A stretch of 56,735 nt of DNA from JAWLEV01 sp046538105 (GTDB lineage Bacteria; Chloroflexota; Anaerolineae; UBA1429). A program made the position numbers and the translations under genes. The stretch covers positions 1 to 56,735 of the forward strand of contig JBKHJO010000010.1 in NCBI GenBank assembly GCA_046538105.1. Reading direction: 5' to 3'. This document shows, piece after piece, positions 30,574-39,686 of the stretch (its first letter is position 1; every line of letters begins with the position of its first letter). The notes below the pieces were generated by a model, which saw nothing but the letters and a program-made list of their open reading frames with translations, ran no database searches and was not told the origin of the DNA.

Positions 30574-32505
30574 CTACCCTTGCTGAATCCACACCAGCAT
30601 CTCGCCAGGGCTTCGACTGGCCCAGGCATAGTAAGGGATGGCCCTGATAGGCGCCGTCTCCAGTGCAGACGACGCTGGCTGATACAAGGTCCCGTCCCAT
30701 TCCTTGGAATCTCGCCTTTTGGCCTCACCCTCGATGGCCACCACTACGCCACCCTCGAGATCCTCCTCAAAGATCGCCTGCAGTTCAACATCGACGGGCA
30801 GGACGATATCGCGCAGGTTAGGACCGTTATCCACCTCCTCCAGACAGTACACGAGAGGCCCCCTCTGGATGGCCACGCGCCCACAATTCTCAACGACCGC
30901 TGGATGCGCTTCCACACGCTCCACGGGCATGGGCAGGTCGAGTACTATCTGGTCGCCCGGTTTCCACAGGCGTTCGATCATCACATAGCCCCGCTCTAGC
31001 CTGGACGTAAAATCCACGGGCTCGTCGTTAACCCGCAGCGTCGCTCCGTGGCTCCACCCCGGTATGCGCAGGGCCAGAAGGAAACGCATCTTCTCCTCAG
31101 ATTGCACCGTGATCGCCACCTCACCCTCCCACGGATAGCGCGTCTTCTGAGAGAGGACAACCTCCTGTCCGTCGACGTCAAAGGTTCCGCTCCCTCCGAC
31201 ATACAGATGCACGAATATTCCCGCCTCACTTTCCGAGTAGATATATCGTCCCAGAGAGGCGATGAGGCGCGCCAGATTGGGAGGGCAGCAGGCACAGTCA
31301 AACCAATCCTGTCGTGTATAAGAGACAGCATCCCTGCCAAAGAGATCAGGACGCGCCTCGTACAACGCGGGAACCGCTTCCAGCGGATTAGCGTAAAAGA
31401 ACCTATCGCCTTCAAGGGACACACCGCTCAGGACGCCATTATAGAGTGCCCGTTCCATGACATCCGCGTATCTCCCATCGCTGTCGAACTGTAGCATCCG
31501 GTGGGCCCAGAACACCATGCCGATGGCCGCACAGGTCTCGGCATAGGCCAGATCATTGGGCAGATCGTAATCTACGGTAAAGCGTTCCCCATGCGAGGAC
31601 GAACCGACGCCACCGGTGACATACATGCGGCGTTGCGTCACATTCTCCCATAGGCATTCACAGGCAGCCAGCAGGCTCTCATCATCGGTTTCGGCGGCCA
31701 CATCAGCCATGCCGCTGAAAAGATACATGGCCCTGACCGCGTGTCCCTCCGCCGAGGTCTGCTCCCGAACGGGCAGATGGGCCTGTGCATAATCATAGGT
31801 CTCGAATCGATAGTCCCCTGGACCTTCCCCCCGCCTTTTTGCCTCTATATCAAAGTAATAAGGGCGTCGCCCTCGTTCGTCAATAAAGAACGTGGCCAGA
31901 TCGAGATATCGTTCTTCGCCCGTGGTGCGATACAGTTTTACCAGGGCCAGTTCGATCTCCTCGTGACCGGGATAGCCGCGCTTCTGTCCCTCATCGGCGC
32001 CGAACACAGAATCGATATAGTCGGCATAGCGACACAGCACGTCCAGTAACTGGCGATCTCCTGTACCCTCATAGTAGGCTACGGCAGCCTCCATCAGATG
32101 ACCAGCGCAATAGAGTTCGTGCATATCCCGAAGATTCGTCCAGCGATTCTCCGGTTCCACGACGGTAAAATGGATATTGAGGTATCCATCGTCCTGTTGT
32201 GCCTCAGCGATCAAATCTATGACCTTATCAGCGCGCGCTTTCAGTTCAGGGTCCGGATGCGTCGCCAGTACGTATCCCACAGCCTCTATCCACTTGGCCA
32301 CGTCTGAATCCCAAAAGTGATGCGGTGGGTTGGGCATCCCCGGCTCCCAATGCAGCCTCCAGGCATCGATGCGTCCCGTCTCCTGACAATGCCGATATTC
32401 GGCCGGTAGCGTAACCTCCCGATTGATCGCCTGGCGACGCTCCCAAAACGAATCGTCTATCTGCACCCTATCCAGCGACAGGGGAACAAGATCTTGCACA
32501 GACAT
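30574..32505 (-). CDS. GH127 family beta-L-arabinofuranosidase-like protein (DUF1680)
   Basis: This 643-residue (alpha/alpha)6-barrel glycosidase of the DUF1680/GH127 family removes beta-L-arabinofuranose (some relatives remove other sugars). N-terminal motifs are 'VQIDDSFWERRQ' and 'HHFWDSDVAKWIEA', with 'QQDDGYLNIHFTVVEP' after them. The zinc/nucleophile cysteines are Cys404, Cys406 and Cys407 in 'DCACCPPN', matching the paired cysteines of characterised members. C-terminal beta-sandwich domains follow. It has no signal peptide, so it should act on imported oligosaccharides. It is divergent from the PfkB kinase gene. Confidence 0.93.
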   Translation of the reverse strand: MSVQDLVPLSLDRVQIDDSFWERRQAINREVTLPAEYRHCQETGRIDAWRLHWEPGMPNPPHHFWDSDVAKWIEAVGYVLATHPDPELKARADKVIDLIAEAQQDDGYLNIHFTVVEPENRWTNLRDMHELYCAGHLMEAAVAYYEGTGDRQLLDVLCRYADYIDSVFGADEGQKRGYPGHEEIELALVKLYRTTGEERYLDLATFFIDERGRRPYYFDIEAKRRGEGPGDYRFETYDYAQAHLPVREQTSAEGHAVRAMYLFSGMADVAAETDDESLLAACECLWENVTQRRMYVTGGVGSSSHGERFTVDYDLPNDLAYAETCAAIGMVFWAHRMLQFDSDGRYADVMERALYNGVLSGVSLEGDRFFYANPLEAVPALYEARPDLFGRDAVSYTRQDWFDCACCPPNLARLIASLGRYIYSESEAGIFVHLYVGGSGTFDVDGQEVVLSQKTRYPWEGEVAITVQSEEKMRFLLALRIPGWSHGATLRVNDEPVDFTSRLERGYVMIERLWKPGDQIVLDLPMPVERVEAHPAVVENCGRVAIQRGPLVYCLEEVDNGPNLRDIVLPVDVELQAIFEEDLEGGVVVAIEGEAKRRDSKEWDGTLYQPASSALETAPIRAIPYYAWASRSPGEMLVWIQQG

Positions 32506-32614
32506 ATGGCTTCCTCCTTAAGCGATATACCATGGACCAATCATCGTGACAACGGCGAATTCGCGAGCAACGCTAGCATAACAGCAACGACTGTGACAAG
32601 CAAGCCAAACAACA

Positions 32615-32643
32615 TTGCCAGGATCCCACGCCTCCTACATAAT
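32615..32643 (+). promoter_or_regulatory. Promoter of the PfkB kinase gene
   Basis: TTGCCA (32615-32620), 17 bases, then CATAAT (32638-32643); each differs from consensus at one base. It lies 35 bases before the ATG. Confidence 0.65.
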
Positions 32644-32678
32644 AGGGTCAAACAACAAGTTTATGGGAAGGAAAGAAC

Positions 32679-33857
32679 ATGATCGACGTGCTCGTTGCCG
32701 GCCACCTTTGCGTGGATATCATCCCGGACATACCATCCGCCTCGGCCCAATCGAACAGTTTTCTTGCTCCGGGGCGTCTCACGGAGGTCGGCCCTGCCGT
32801 GATCTCCACCGGCGGCGCCGTCTCCAATACCGGCCTGGCCCTGCACAGGCTGGGCCTCGACGTGCGCCTCCTGGGACGTATCGGCGACGACCACGTGGGA
32901 CAGTTGCCCTATCATATCCTGGAAGCGCGGGACGAAAAGTTGGTTCAGGATCTGGTTATCGCACAGGGCGAGGGCGGTTCCTACACCCTGGTCATCAATC
33001 CGCCCGGCGTCGATCGCACCTTCCTGCACTACCCGGGTCCAAACGATACCTTCCGCCCCGATGACATTCCAGTGCGGCTTCTGAACCAAACGAGACTATT
33101 CCATTTCGGCTATCCGCCAGCCATGCGCCGCATGTACGAAAACGAAGGATACGCCCTGACCACCATCTTTCGACGCGCCAGGGAGCACGGGGCGACCACC
33201 TCCCTGGATATGGCCATGCCCGATCCCACCCGTCCCAGCGGCAGGGCGGACTGGCGATCTATACTCCATCGCACACTGCCCCACGTGGACATCTTTACCC
33301 CCAGCGTCGAGGAACTGCTCTACATGTTACATAGAGAAATGTACGATGAACTGGTCGGCTCCATCGGCCAGGAAGGACTGCTCGATGCCCTCAAGCCAGA
33401 CCGCATCGCTTCCCTGGCACAAGAGGCCCTCTCCCTGGGCGCAAAAATAGTCGCCCTGAAACTGGGGCACAGGGGGCTTTACATGCGAAGCGGCAAGGGG
33501 GTGAAGGATCTAGGCCGTGGTAGCCCAGCATCTCCAGAGGAATGGCAGGAATCAGAATTGTGGGCCCCGTGCTTCAGGGTAAAAGTTGCGGGCACCGTGG
33601 GAGCCGGCGACACCACCATCGCCGGATTTCTCAGCGGATTGCTGCGCGGACAGACGCCCGAGGAAGCCACCACCTCCGCGGTCGCCGTTGGCGCGTGCAA
33701 TGTGGAGACGGCCGACTCCACCAGCGGCGTGCGCTCATGGGATGCCACACAGGCCCGCATCCAGGCCGGATGGCCCAGGCTGGAGGCTCACGTCGATGCG
33801 CAGGGTTGGAGGTGGGACAAGGAGACAGGAATATGGTATGGACCACATGACTGCTGA
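32679..33857 (+). CDS. PfkB family carbohydrate kinase
   Basis: This 392-residue ribokinase-fold protein has an N-terminal 'VLVAGHLCVDIIPDI', the substrate-binding glycine pair in 'ISTGGAVSNTGLALHRLGLDV', 'LLGRIGDDHVG' and the catalytic 'GTVGAGDTTIAGFLSGLL' (Asp of GAGD). It phosphorylates a sugar or nucleoside using ATP; the substrate is unknown. An extra C-terminal tail beyond the usual family end ('GWRWDKETGIWYGPHDC') is present. GGAAGGAAAG provides the ribosome site. It is cytosolic and fits the sugar catabolism cluster. Confidence 0.88.
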   Translation: MIDVLVAGHLCVDIIPDIPSASAQSNSFLAPGRLTEVGPAVISTGGAVSNTGLALHRLGLDVRLLGRIGDDHVGQLPYHILEARDEKLVQDLVIAQGEGGSYTLVINPPGVDRTFLHYPGPNDTFRPDDIPVRLLNQTRLFHFGYPPAMRRMYENEGYALTTIFRRAREHGATTSLDMAMPDPTRPSGRADWRSILHRTLPHVDIFTPSVEELLYMLHREMYDELVGSIGQEGLLDALKPDRIASLAQEALSLGAKIVALKLGHRGLYMRSGKGVKDLGRGSPASPEEWQESELWAPCFRVKVAGTVGAGDTTIAGFLSGLLRGQTPEEATTSAVAVGACNVETADSTSGVRSWDATQARIQAGWPRLEAHVDAQGWRWDKETGIWYGPHDC

Positions 33858-33873
33858 ATTCACATACCTTTCC

Positions 33874-34821
33874 TTACGTCTCGGGACCCACGGAGGGAAT
33901 ATACTCAGCGGGGGACACGCCATCTAGCACATATTTCATCAATGTGGGAAAGTGACCCTCATCCGGCACAAAGTAGAATACACCATCGAAAAAGGCGAAT
34001 CCCCTGCCGGTTATCCACTCCTGATCTGGCGTGCGTGTATAACAACGATGGCGAACGAGTAGACTAAAGGAGAAGGGATCGATGACGTCTATGACACCGC
34101 TGCGATCATCCGCGCCCGCACAGACGAGGCTTCCCTGCATGAATTCTATGTCGCCGTATTCTCCCCGATTATAGTTCTCTCCCCTGCGCACCTCCTCGCC
34201 CTCCGGTGTCCAGGCGTAAAAGACGCTTGAGTCGAAACCGATACCATAGATCAGACCGTCTGTCCCCTGAGCCACGGCCCGTATCCTGTCGTCAATTTCG
34301 ATCTTGTGTCGAATTTCCAGATGGCGAGTGTCCAAAAAGAGAAGCGAACTGCTGGAATCGACCTCATCACCGACTAGGGGCACCAACAAAGTATCGCCGC
34401 GCAGACAAAGCCCCCCCGATTGATAGCGCCCCTCCTCCTTCAATGTGCGCACCTGGGCAACGGTGTGGTTATCGCGGTTGATCTTATATACAGAAGCCGT
34501 ATGCAGGTCGGAATCGAACGAGGAAACGTAAAAGAATCCCTCGTTGACCGCAAGCCCTCGAACCCGGGGCGCATCGACCATGAGGCTGCTCACCGGTAGT
34601 CGGGACAAGCCCTCTATCCCTCTCGAACTCGACGCGTCAGTCCGTCGTCCCTCCTGCAAAGAGATCGGACCTTTACCATCATCGCGCTCGAGCCCCGCAC
34701 CAACAAGCTCCGTATCCTCTCGCGGAGCCCCACAACCCTCGATATAGCCACGCAAAAGCATGGCCACCACAAAAACAAGGACGGCAAAAAGAACAAGTTG
34801 GAAAAGACACGACTTTTTCAT
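33874..34821 (-). CDS. Membrane-anchored protein with beta-propeller-like repeats
   Basis: This 315-residue protein starts with 'MKKSC' and a single hydrophobic segment (about residues 6-23), so it is anchored or secreted with its body outside. After a Ser/Glu-rich linker (30-75), strand patterns recur: 'RGLAVNEGFFYVSSFDS', 'SGGLCLRGDTLLVPLVG', 'IRAVAQGTDGLIYGIGFD', 'IEFMQGSLVCAGADD' and 'GFAFFDGVFYFVP'. These resemble blades of a propeller of the DUF6454/YncE kind. The Cys at residue 30 is not in a good lipobox. Function is unknown. It is convergent with PfkB and divergent from the symporter. Confidence 0.65.
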   Translation of the reverse strand: MKKSCLFQLVLFAVLVFVVAMLLRGYIEGCGAPREDTELVGAGLERDDGKGPISLQEGRRTDASSSRGIEGLSRLPVSSLMVDAPRVRGLAVNEGFFYVSSFDSDLHTASVYKINRDNHTVAQVRTLKEEGRYQSGGLCLRGDTLLVPLVGDEVDSSSSLLFLDTRHLEIRHKIEIDDRIRAVAQGTDGLIYGIGFDSSVFYAWTPEGEEVRRGENYNRGEYGDIEFMQGSLVCAGADDRSGVIDVIDPFSFSLLVRHRCYTRTPDQEWITGRGFAFFDGVFYFVPDEGHFPTLMKYVLDGVSPAEYIPSVGPET

Positions 34822-34893
34822 CGTCCCCCCTTCTCGAACATCTCACATATTGTAACATACTCCCCTCACTTGGTGTAAGGAGAGGTGACGTCA

Positions 34894-34932
34894 GTTGCCC
34901 TGCCAGGGGCAACCGATTAAAATACGGGCAAC
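34894..34932 (+). other. Leader hairpin with two alternative pairings at the symporter start
   Basis: GTTGCCC (34894-34900) can pair with GGGCAAC at 34906-34912 (loop TGCCAG less one base) or with the second GGGCAAC copy at 34926-34932. The 5' strand contains the TTG start candidate at 34895, so folding would hide or expose it. Confidence 0.4.
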
Positions 34933-36337
34933 ATCTGGAATATCCTGGCTGAGAAGGGGCATTGCATTGCCTGAACCCAAAAGGCCTTATCTTTCGCTGC
35001 GCAATAAACTCTTTTATGGTCTGGGAGACATAGGTTTTAGCCTGACCAGCACCCTGATAAACGTATACTATCTCCTCTTCCTCACCGACGTGGTGGGGCT
35101 GCGCCCGGCACTGGCGGGAACGGCCATCATGATCGCCAAGCAGTGGGATTGGATAAATGATCCCCTCATCGGACATCTCTCTGACCGCACATCCAGCCGA
35201 TGGGGAAGACGTCGTCCCTTTTTGCTCTTTGGTTTCATCCCCTTTGGCGTCACCTTTACTCTGCTCTGGTGGAAACCCTTTTTCCAGAGTCAGATCGGGC
35301 TTGCCGCTTTTTACGTCGGGGCCTATATACTCTATGATACGGCAGCCACTTTTGTCTACATGCCCTACTTTGCCCTCACTCCCGAACTGACGCCGGACTA
35401 TGACGAACGCACGACGCTGACGACGTACCGCATGGCCTTCTCCATCCTGGGAAGCCTGATAGCCTTTACCCTACCCTGGTTGATCGTCGGCTCATTTCGT
35501 CCAGAGAACAGTTCACGCATCTGGTGGAATGGCGTGGTCTTTGCTGTAGCAAGCGCAATCCCCTTGCTTCTGACCTTTTTGGGCACCCGGGAGCGGCACG
35601 ACCCTTCGACGCTGGCCTCCCCCTCTCTCAAGGAATCCGTAAAAGCCATACTGGGGAACCGCCCCTTCCTGTTGAGCATCGGTCTCTTTCTGCTCACCTG
35701 GTTGGCCATGAGTGTGATCCAGGCGATCTTGCTGTATTTTATCAAGTATTGGCTTCAGTTGGAGAATCAAACCGACATCATCTTTGCCGTCATCTTTGTC
35801 ACGGCCCTGTTGGTGCTGCCCCTCTGGGAATGGATTTCCCGCCACAGCAACAAACGTCTGGCTTATATCGGGGGCATCGCCTTCTGGTGCCTGGTGCAGA
35901 TCGCTCTTATTCTCACAAACTCCACAACCCGACCCGTGATCATCTTCGCCCTGGCTGCTATGGCCGGCGTTGGTGTGAGTGCGGCCCACGTGCTGCCCTG
36001 GGCCATCATCCCCGATGCCATAGAATGGGATGAACTCCAGACGGGACAGCGACACGAAGGTATCTTTTACAGCCTGCTCACGCTCATGCAAAAGGCAGCC
36101 AGCGGCCTCGCCCTCTTTTTCCTGGGCACGGCGCTGGAATGGGCCGGCTACGTGCCCAACGCGTCTGCGCAGAGCAAGAGAGCCCTGACGACGATTCGCG
36201 CCTTTACGGGATCTGTGCCCGCCCTGTTGCTGTGTGGAGGAATCGCCCTTGCAATCGCCTATCCCATCAGCAGGGAGGACCACCTCGCTGTACGCAGAAC
36301 TCTTGCACAACGTCGACTCGCACGACAGAGAGACTAA
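34895..36337 (+). CDS. GPH-family sugar:cation symporter (MFS, MelB-like)
   Basis: This protein of up to 480 residues has about 12 membrane segments. GPH-family motifs seen are 'LFYGLGDIGFSLTSTLINVYYLLFLTDVVG', 'WDWINDPLIGHLSDRTSSRWGRRRPFLL' (the conserved Asp-Pro and Arg-rich loop) and 'PDAIEWDELQTGQRHEGIFYS'. It should import a glycoside, hexuronide or pentoside with H+ or Na+. The start is uncertain. A TTG at 34895 has a strong AAGGAGAGG site but lies in a hairpin. A second in-frame TTG at 34966, after GAAGGGG, starts nearer to the conserved region. The gene likely feeds the GH127 and kinase genes. Confidence 0.88.
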   Translation: MPCQGQPIKIRATSGISWLRRGIALPEPKRPYLSLRNKLFYGLGDIGFSLTSTLINVYYLLFLTDVVGLRPALAGTAIMIAKQWDWINDPLIGHLSDRTSSRWGRRRPFLLFGFIPFGVTFTLLWWKPFFQSQIGLAAFYVGAYILYDTAATFVYMPYFALTPELTPDYDERTTLTTYRMAFSILGSLIAFTLPWLIVGSFRPENSSRIWWNGVVFAVASAIPLLLTFLGTRERHDPSTLASPSLKESVKAILGNRPFLLSIGLFLLTWLAMSVIQAILLYFIKYWLQLENQTDIIFAVIFVTALLVLPLWEWISRHSNKRLAYIGGIAFWCLVQIALILTNSTTRPVIIFALAAMAGVGVSAAHVLPWAIIPDAIEWDELQTGQRHEGIFYSLLTLMQKAASGLALFFLGTALEWAGYVPNASAQSKRALTTIRAFTGSVPALLLCGGIALAIAYPISREDHLAVRRTLAQRRLARQRD

Positions 36338-36416
36338 TCCAGCGTTTCACCGAATGTCTCCCCGATAACATACAAACGTCTGCTTTACATACGACAGATT
36401 ATGAAAAGAGAGGACA

Positions 36417-36911
36417 ATGACAGAATCATCAAACAGTAAAGGTACGCCGGAATCCAGTTCTGTAAAAATCCCGTCCAGTGGCCGAATCGTTTTCGATCCT
36501 CAATCGTGTCGAGCCTGCAAGGTCTGTGAGATCTCTTGTTCCATTCACCACGAGGGCAAGGCCAGCGCTTCCATGGCACGCATCAACATCCGCTTCGACG
36601 AATTCCGGGCGACCGACCCTATCTCGGCGACCGTCTGTTTCCAGTGTCAGGACGCCCCCTGCATCGAGGCCTGCCCCGTTGATGCCATATCACGTCATGC
36701 ACGTACGAACGCGGTGATCATCGACGAGGAACGCTGCATCGGTTGCATGCAGTGCCGGAACGCCTGCCCCTGGGACGTGCCCAAGAGACATCCCCACAAG
36801 AGAATGGCCATCAAGTGCGATCTGTGCAGCGAGAGAAAGGGAGGGCCTCTTTGTGTGGAGGTATGTCCTCTCTCTGACAAAGCACTGCGATATGAACCAG
36901 CCGTCTCATAA
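36417..36911 (+). CDS. Four-cluster 4Fe-4S ferredoxin-type electron transfer protein (DmsB/HycB-like)
   Basis: This 164-residue protein has 16 cysteines arranged for four [4Fe-4S] clusters: Cys31/34/37/41, Cys74/77/82/86, Cys107/110/113/117 and Cys134/137/146/150. Such small subunits pass electrons for molybdenum or tungsten enzymes and hydrogenases. No catalytic subunit or membrane anchor is adjacent. The tungsten AOR at 25206-27314 is the only obvious candidate partner in the window. No Tat signal is seen, so it acts in the cytoplasm. Weak GAGAGGAC ribosome site. Confidence 0.9.
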   Translation: MTESSNSKGTPESSSVKIPSSGRIVFDPQSCRACKVCEISCSIHHEGKASASMARINIRFDEFRATDPISATVCFQCQDAPCIEACPVDAISRHARTNAVIIDEERCIGCMQCRNACPWDVPKRHPHKRMAIKCDLCSERKGGPLCVEVCPLSDKALRYEPAVS

Positions 36912-36994
36912 AGACAAGCTCATACCCTTATAGAACAGCCGTGCCCAAAGAGGGTCATAGGGTCTCTCTGAATGGCCTCTTCTTATCTTAACGT

Positions 36995-38443
36995 CTAGAC
37001 AGATGAATGAGCGGGAGGTAGCCCTCGCGGGTTCTCGTCCCACGGTGTGACGTCCGCTGTGTGGACGTACCACCTCAACAGACGGGATTCCATCTCCCTC
37101 CGCACTGCCGCATATCCCGGATCGCGATAAACGTTGTGTATCTCCCGAGGATCGTCCTTCAGATCATAGAGTTCGCTCACACCAGTGGGACGATAGATCA
37201 GTTTGTGATCCAGCGTCCGCATCATAGTCGCCCGGCAGACGCTGTTCGGGCGCTCTTGCTGCTGCAATCCTTTGGGCCAGTAGATATGCGCTGGCGAGCG
37301 CGGAATGTCATAATCGCTCCATCGCCCCTCGAAACAATGGGGTTGATGGGTATCATATCCTCCCTCGGCAAATACCACCCGCTGGGGATCTCCCGCCGCT
37401 CCGTGCACCTGAGGTACCAACGACCGCGCAAAGTGCGTATGCTCTGCCTCTATGCCCGCCAGTTCCAGCACAGTGGCCATGATGTCGAACAGTTCAACCT
37501 GCTCTTCGACCACGTGTCCCGCCCTGTTGCCCGGCATGCGCACCAACAGGGGTACTCGCGTCATGGTATCGTCGAGGGCACTGGGCCACTTTTCCACCAG
37601 GCCGTAATCTCCCGCCCAGTCACCGTGATCCGAAGCGACGAATATGGTCGTCTCCTCGGACAGTCCTGTCTCGTCCAGGACGTCCAGCACCTGTCCCAGC
37701 ATCCAGTCCACATAACTGTTCATCCCCAGATACACTGCCTGAATCTTTTCCATGTGCTTCTCTGGTAGTCCATCCAGACTTCGGTACTCCCTGATCAGGC
37801 GATGAAACCCTGGCTTGCCCGCCATATCCGCTGGACGCAGGGATGGTAGATCGTCGGGATCATACATGTCATGATAGGGCTGAGGAGCGGAATACATGGG
37901 ATGGGGCATAGACAGGGGAAAGTAGAGAAAGAAAGGCTTATCATCTCTCCCCCGAGACCGTAGGAAGTCAAGCCCATCTCGCACGTTACGCATGTCCCGC
38001 GTCCCATCAACTCCGCCTGAAAAAGGTTCACAGAGAAAACTGTAATACGCCGCTTCCCCCTGTTCGTAGGGATTGGGGCCTGCGTGACCGCCCTCCGAAG
38101 AGTCCCAGTGATCGACGGCCATGGGGAAATAGTCGGGAGCATAAAGATCGTTCTTGCCGTGCCACTCGATATGATAGCCGGCCTCCTTCAGATAGCGAAA
38201 CAGGCTGGGCTCGTGGGTCCGCAAAAGGTGCCACAGGGTACGATGGCCCCGCACGTGAGGATACCATCCTGTCATCAGGCTGCAGCGCGAAGGTGAGCAT
38301 ACGGGATGCTGGACGTGGCACTGATCAAAGCGCACACCTTCCTCTGCCAGCCGGTCGTAATTGGGCATCTCGACTAGGGGATGTCCATAACAGGAAACGC
38401 TTTCCGCCCGCATTTCATCGGGAAAGAAAAAAATAAAATTCAT
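36995..38443 (-). CDS. Sulfatase (type I, formylglycine-dependent)
   Basis: This 482-residue sulfatase has the canonical 'CSPSRCSLMTGWYPH' active-site motif (Cys49 to formylglycine). Metal-binding segments are 'FIFFFPDEMRAES' and 'IFVASDHGDWAGDYGLVEKW', and the C-terminal part reads 'HKLIYRPTGVSELYDLKDDPREIHN'. It hydrolyses sulfate esters, probably of a sulfated sugar. Unlike the gene at 15286, the motif is textbook. No signal peptide is present. The formylglycine-generating enzyme is not in the window. No clear operon partner. Confidence 0.93.
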   Translation of the reverse strand: MNFIFFFPDEMRAESVSCYGHPLVEMPNYDRLAEEGVRFDQCHVQHPVCSPSRCSLMTGWYPHVRGHRTLWHLLRTHEPSLFRYLKEAGYHIEWHGKNDLYAPDYFPMAVDHWDSSEGGHAGPNPYEQGEAAYYSFLCEPFSGGVDGTRDMRNVRDGLDFLRSRGRDDKPFFLYFPLSMPHPMYSAPQPYHDMYDPDDLPSLRPADMAGKPGFHRLIREYRSLDGLPEKHMEKIQAVYLGMNSYVDWMLGQVLDVLDETGLSEETTIFVASDHGDWAGDYGLVEKWPSALDDTMTRVPLLVRMPGNRAGHVVEEQVELFDIMATVLELAGIEAEHTHFARSLVPQVHGAAGDPQRVVFAEGGYDTHQPHCFEGRWSDYDIPRSPAHIYWPKGLQQQERPNSVCRATMMRTLDHKLIYRPTGVSELYDLKDDPREIHNVYRDPGYAAVRREMESRLLRWYVHTADVTPWDENPRGLPPAHSSV

Positions 38444-38490
38444 ACCACTCCCTCCCTTACTAAAAAATAACTAAAAAGACTATATATTCA

Positions 38491-38521
38491 ATAAAAAACA
38501 AGCCCTACCATCAGGTAGGGC
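38491..38521 (-). terminator. Intrinsic terminator after the polyol dehydrogenase gene
   Basis: GCCCTACC/GGTAGGGC (38521-38514 with 38509-38502, 4-base loop) is followed on the minus strand by TTGTTTTTTAT. Confidence 0.9.
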
Positions 38522-38583
38522 ATTCAAAGATTGGTGTAGCAGGCCTATGCCGATTGAGGGACATCCCCTCCCATGCAACGCAC

Positions 38584-39660
38584 TCAGTCCCCCACGTCCA
38601 CCACCACCTTGAGGGATTCTGCCTTGTGCTCGTCGGCAAAACGCAAAGCCTCTGCGACATCTTCCAGAGGGAAATGATGGGTCACGAGGGAGGCCACATC
38701 GATCTCGCCCTTTGCGGTCAGGGCGATGGCGGGAGGATAGCGGTTAGCATAACGGAATTGTCCGCGAATGTCGATCTCCTTGCTGGATGCAGATACCAGA
38801 TCGATCTCCACCATAGACTCGGGAGGCAGCCCCACAAGGACGGCCACACCACCGGGTCGCACAGCCGCTAGAGTGTTCTGTGTCGCGGCGATGGCTCCCG
38901 CCGTCTCAAAGGCCACATCCACACCACTATACTCCGCCCCAAAACCGCGCAGTCCACTGGTGATCTCCCCTATCCTGTCAACCGAATTCGTCTGACGATC
39001 ATTCACAACGTGTGTCGCCCCCACCCGGCGCGCGTGCTGCAGACGACGTCCCTCAACATCCACAGCGATCAATGTCGTGGCCCCTGCCGCTCTGGCCGCC
39101 TGCAACGTCAGCAAACCGATGGGACCACACCCAAAGACGGCCACGCTATCGCCGGGGTCCACTTCCCCGCGCTTTACTGCCCAAAGACCTACCGAGAGGG
39201 GTTCCATCATGGCCCCCTCTTCAAGACTCATATTGTCCGGTAGCGCAAATACAAAATCTTGGGGCCAGGCTACGTATTCGCAAAAAGCCCCATCAATGGG
39301 AGGTGTGGCCATAAAAACCACATGGGGACATAGATTATAGTGGCCCGTCTTGCAGTAAAAACACTCACCACACGTATGGCCTGGCTCGATGGTCACCCGA
39401 TCCCCAGACGTAAACCTTTGTACCTCGCCCCCTACCTTCTCCACCACCCCTGCGCTCTCGTGGCCTAGGATCAGAGGGTCTTTTACGACGAAATCCCCAA
39501 TGCGCCCGTGGGTAAAATAATGCACGTCGCTCCCACAGACTCCCACACGCTTGATGCGCACCAATACCTCATTCGGTTCAGGTTGTGGAACAGCACGACG
39601 CCCTATACGCACATCGCCCACATCATACATTACCGCGCAAAGCATTGAACTGTTACTCAT
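38584..39660 (-). CDS. Zinc-dependent polyol dehydrogenase (sorbitol/L-iditol dehydrogenase-like)
   Basis: This 358-residue MDR-family dehydrogenase has catalytic zinc ligands Cys42 ('VGVCGSDVHYF'), His67 and Glu68 ('GHESAG'). A full structural zinc site is present (Cys97, 100, 103, 111), and the NAD motif is 'VAVFGCGPIGLLTLQAARAAG'. The 'SDVHYFTHGRIGDFVVK' segment is typical of sorbitol/xylitol dehydrogenases, which oxidise a polyol to a ketose with NAD+. The ATG at 39660 has a GGGAGGGTAAGG site. It follows the aldo/keto reductase gene by 26 bases on the same strand and ends at a terminator, so the two form an operon. Confidence 0.92.
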   Translation of the reverse strand: MSNSSMLCAVMYDVGDVRIGRRAVPQPEPNEVLVRIKRVGVCGSDVHYFTHGRIGDFVVKDPLILGHESAGVVEKVGGEVQRFTSGDRVTIEPGHTCGECFYCKTGHYNLCPHVVFMATPPIDGAFCEYVAWPQDFVFALPDNMSLEEGAMMEPLSVGLWAVKRGEVDPGDSVAVFGCGPIGLLTLQAARAAGATTLIAVDVEGRRLQHARRVGATHVVNDRQTNSVDRIGEITSGLRGFGAEYSGVDVAFETAGAIAATQNTLAAVRPGGVAVLVGLPPESMVEIDLVSASSKEIDIRGQFRYANRYPPAIALTAKGEIDVASLVTHHFPLEDVAEALRFADEHKAESLKVVVDVGD

Positions 39661-39686
39661 GGGCCTTACCCTCCCGAGCCGCTATA

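Noticed and set aside
34935..34980. A CTGAGAAGGGGC string that looks like the start of a second THI element before the symporter
   Set aside because: The second conserved block (ACCTGA...GGATAAT...GGGA) is missing and the sequence runs into the conserved part of the symporter.
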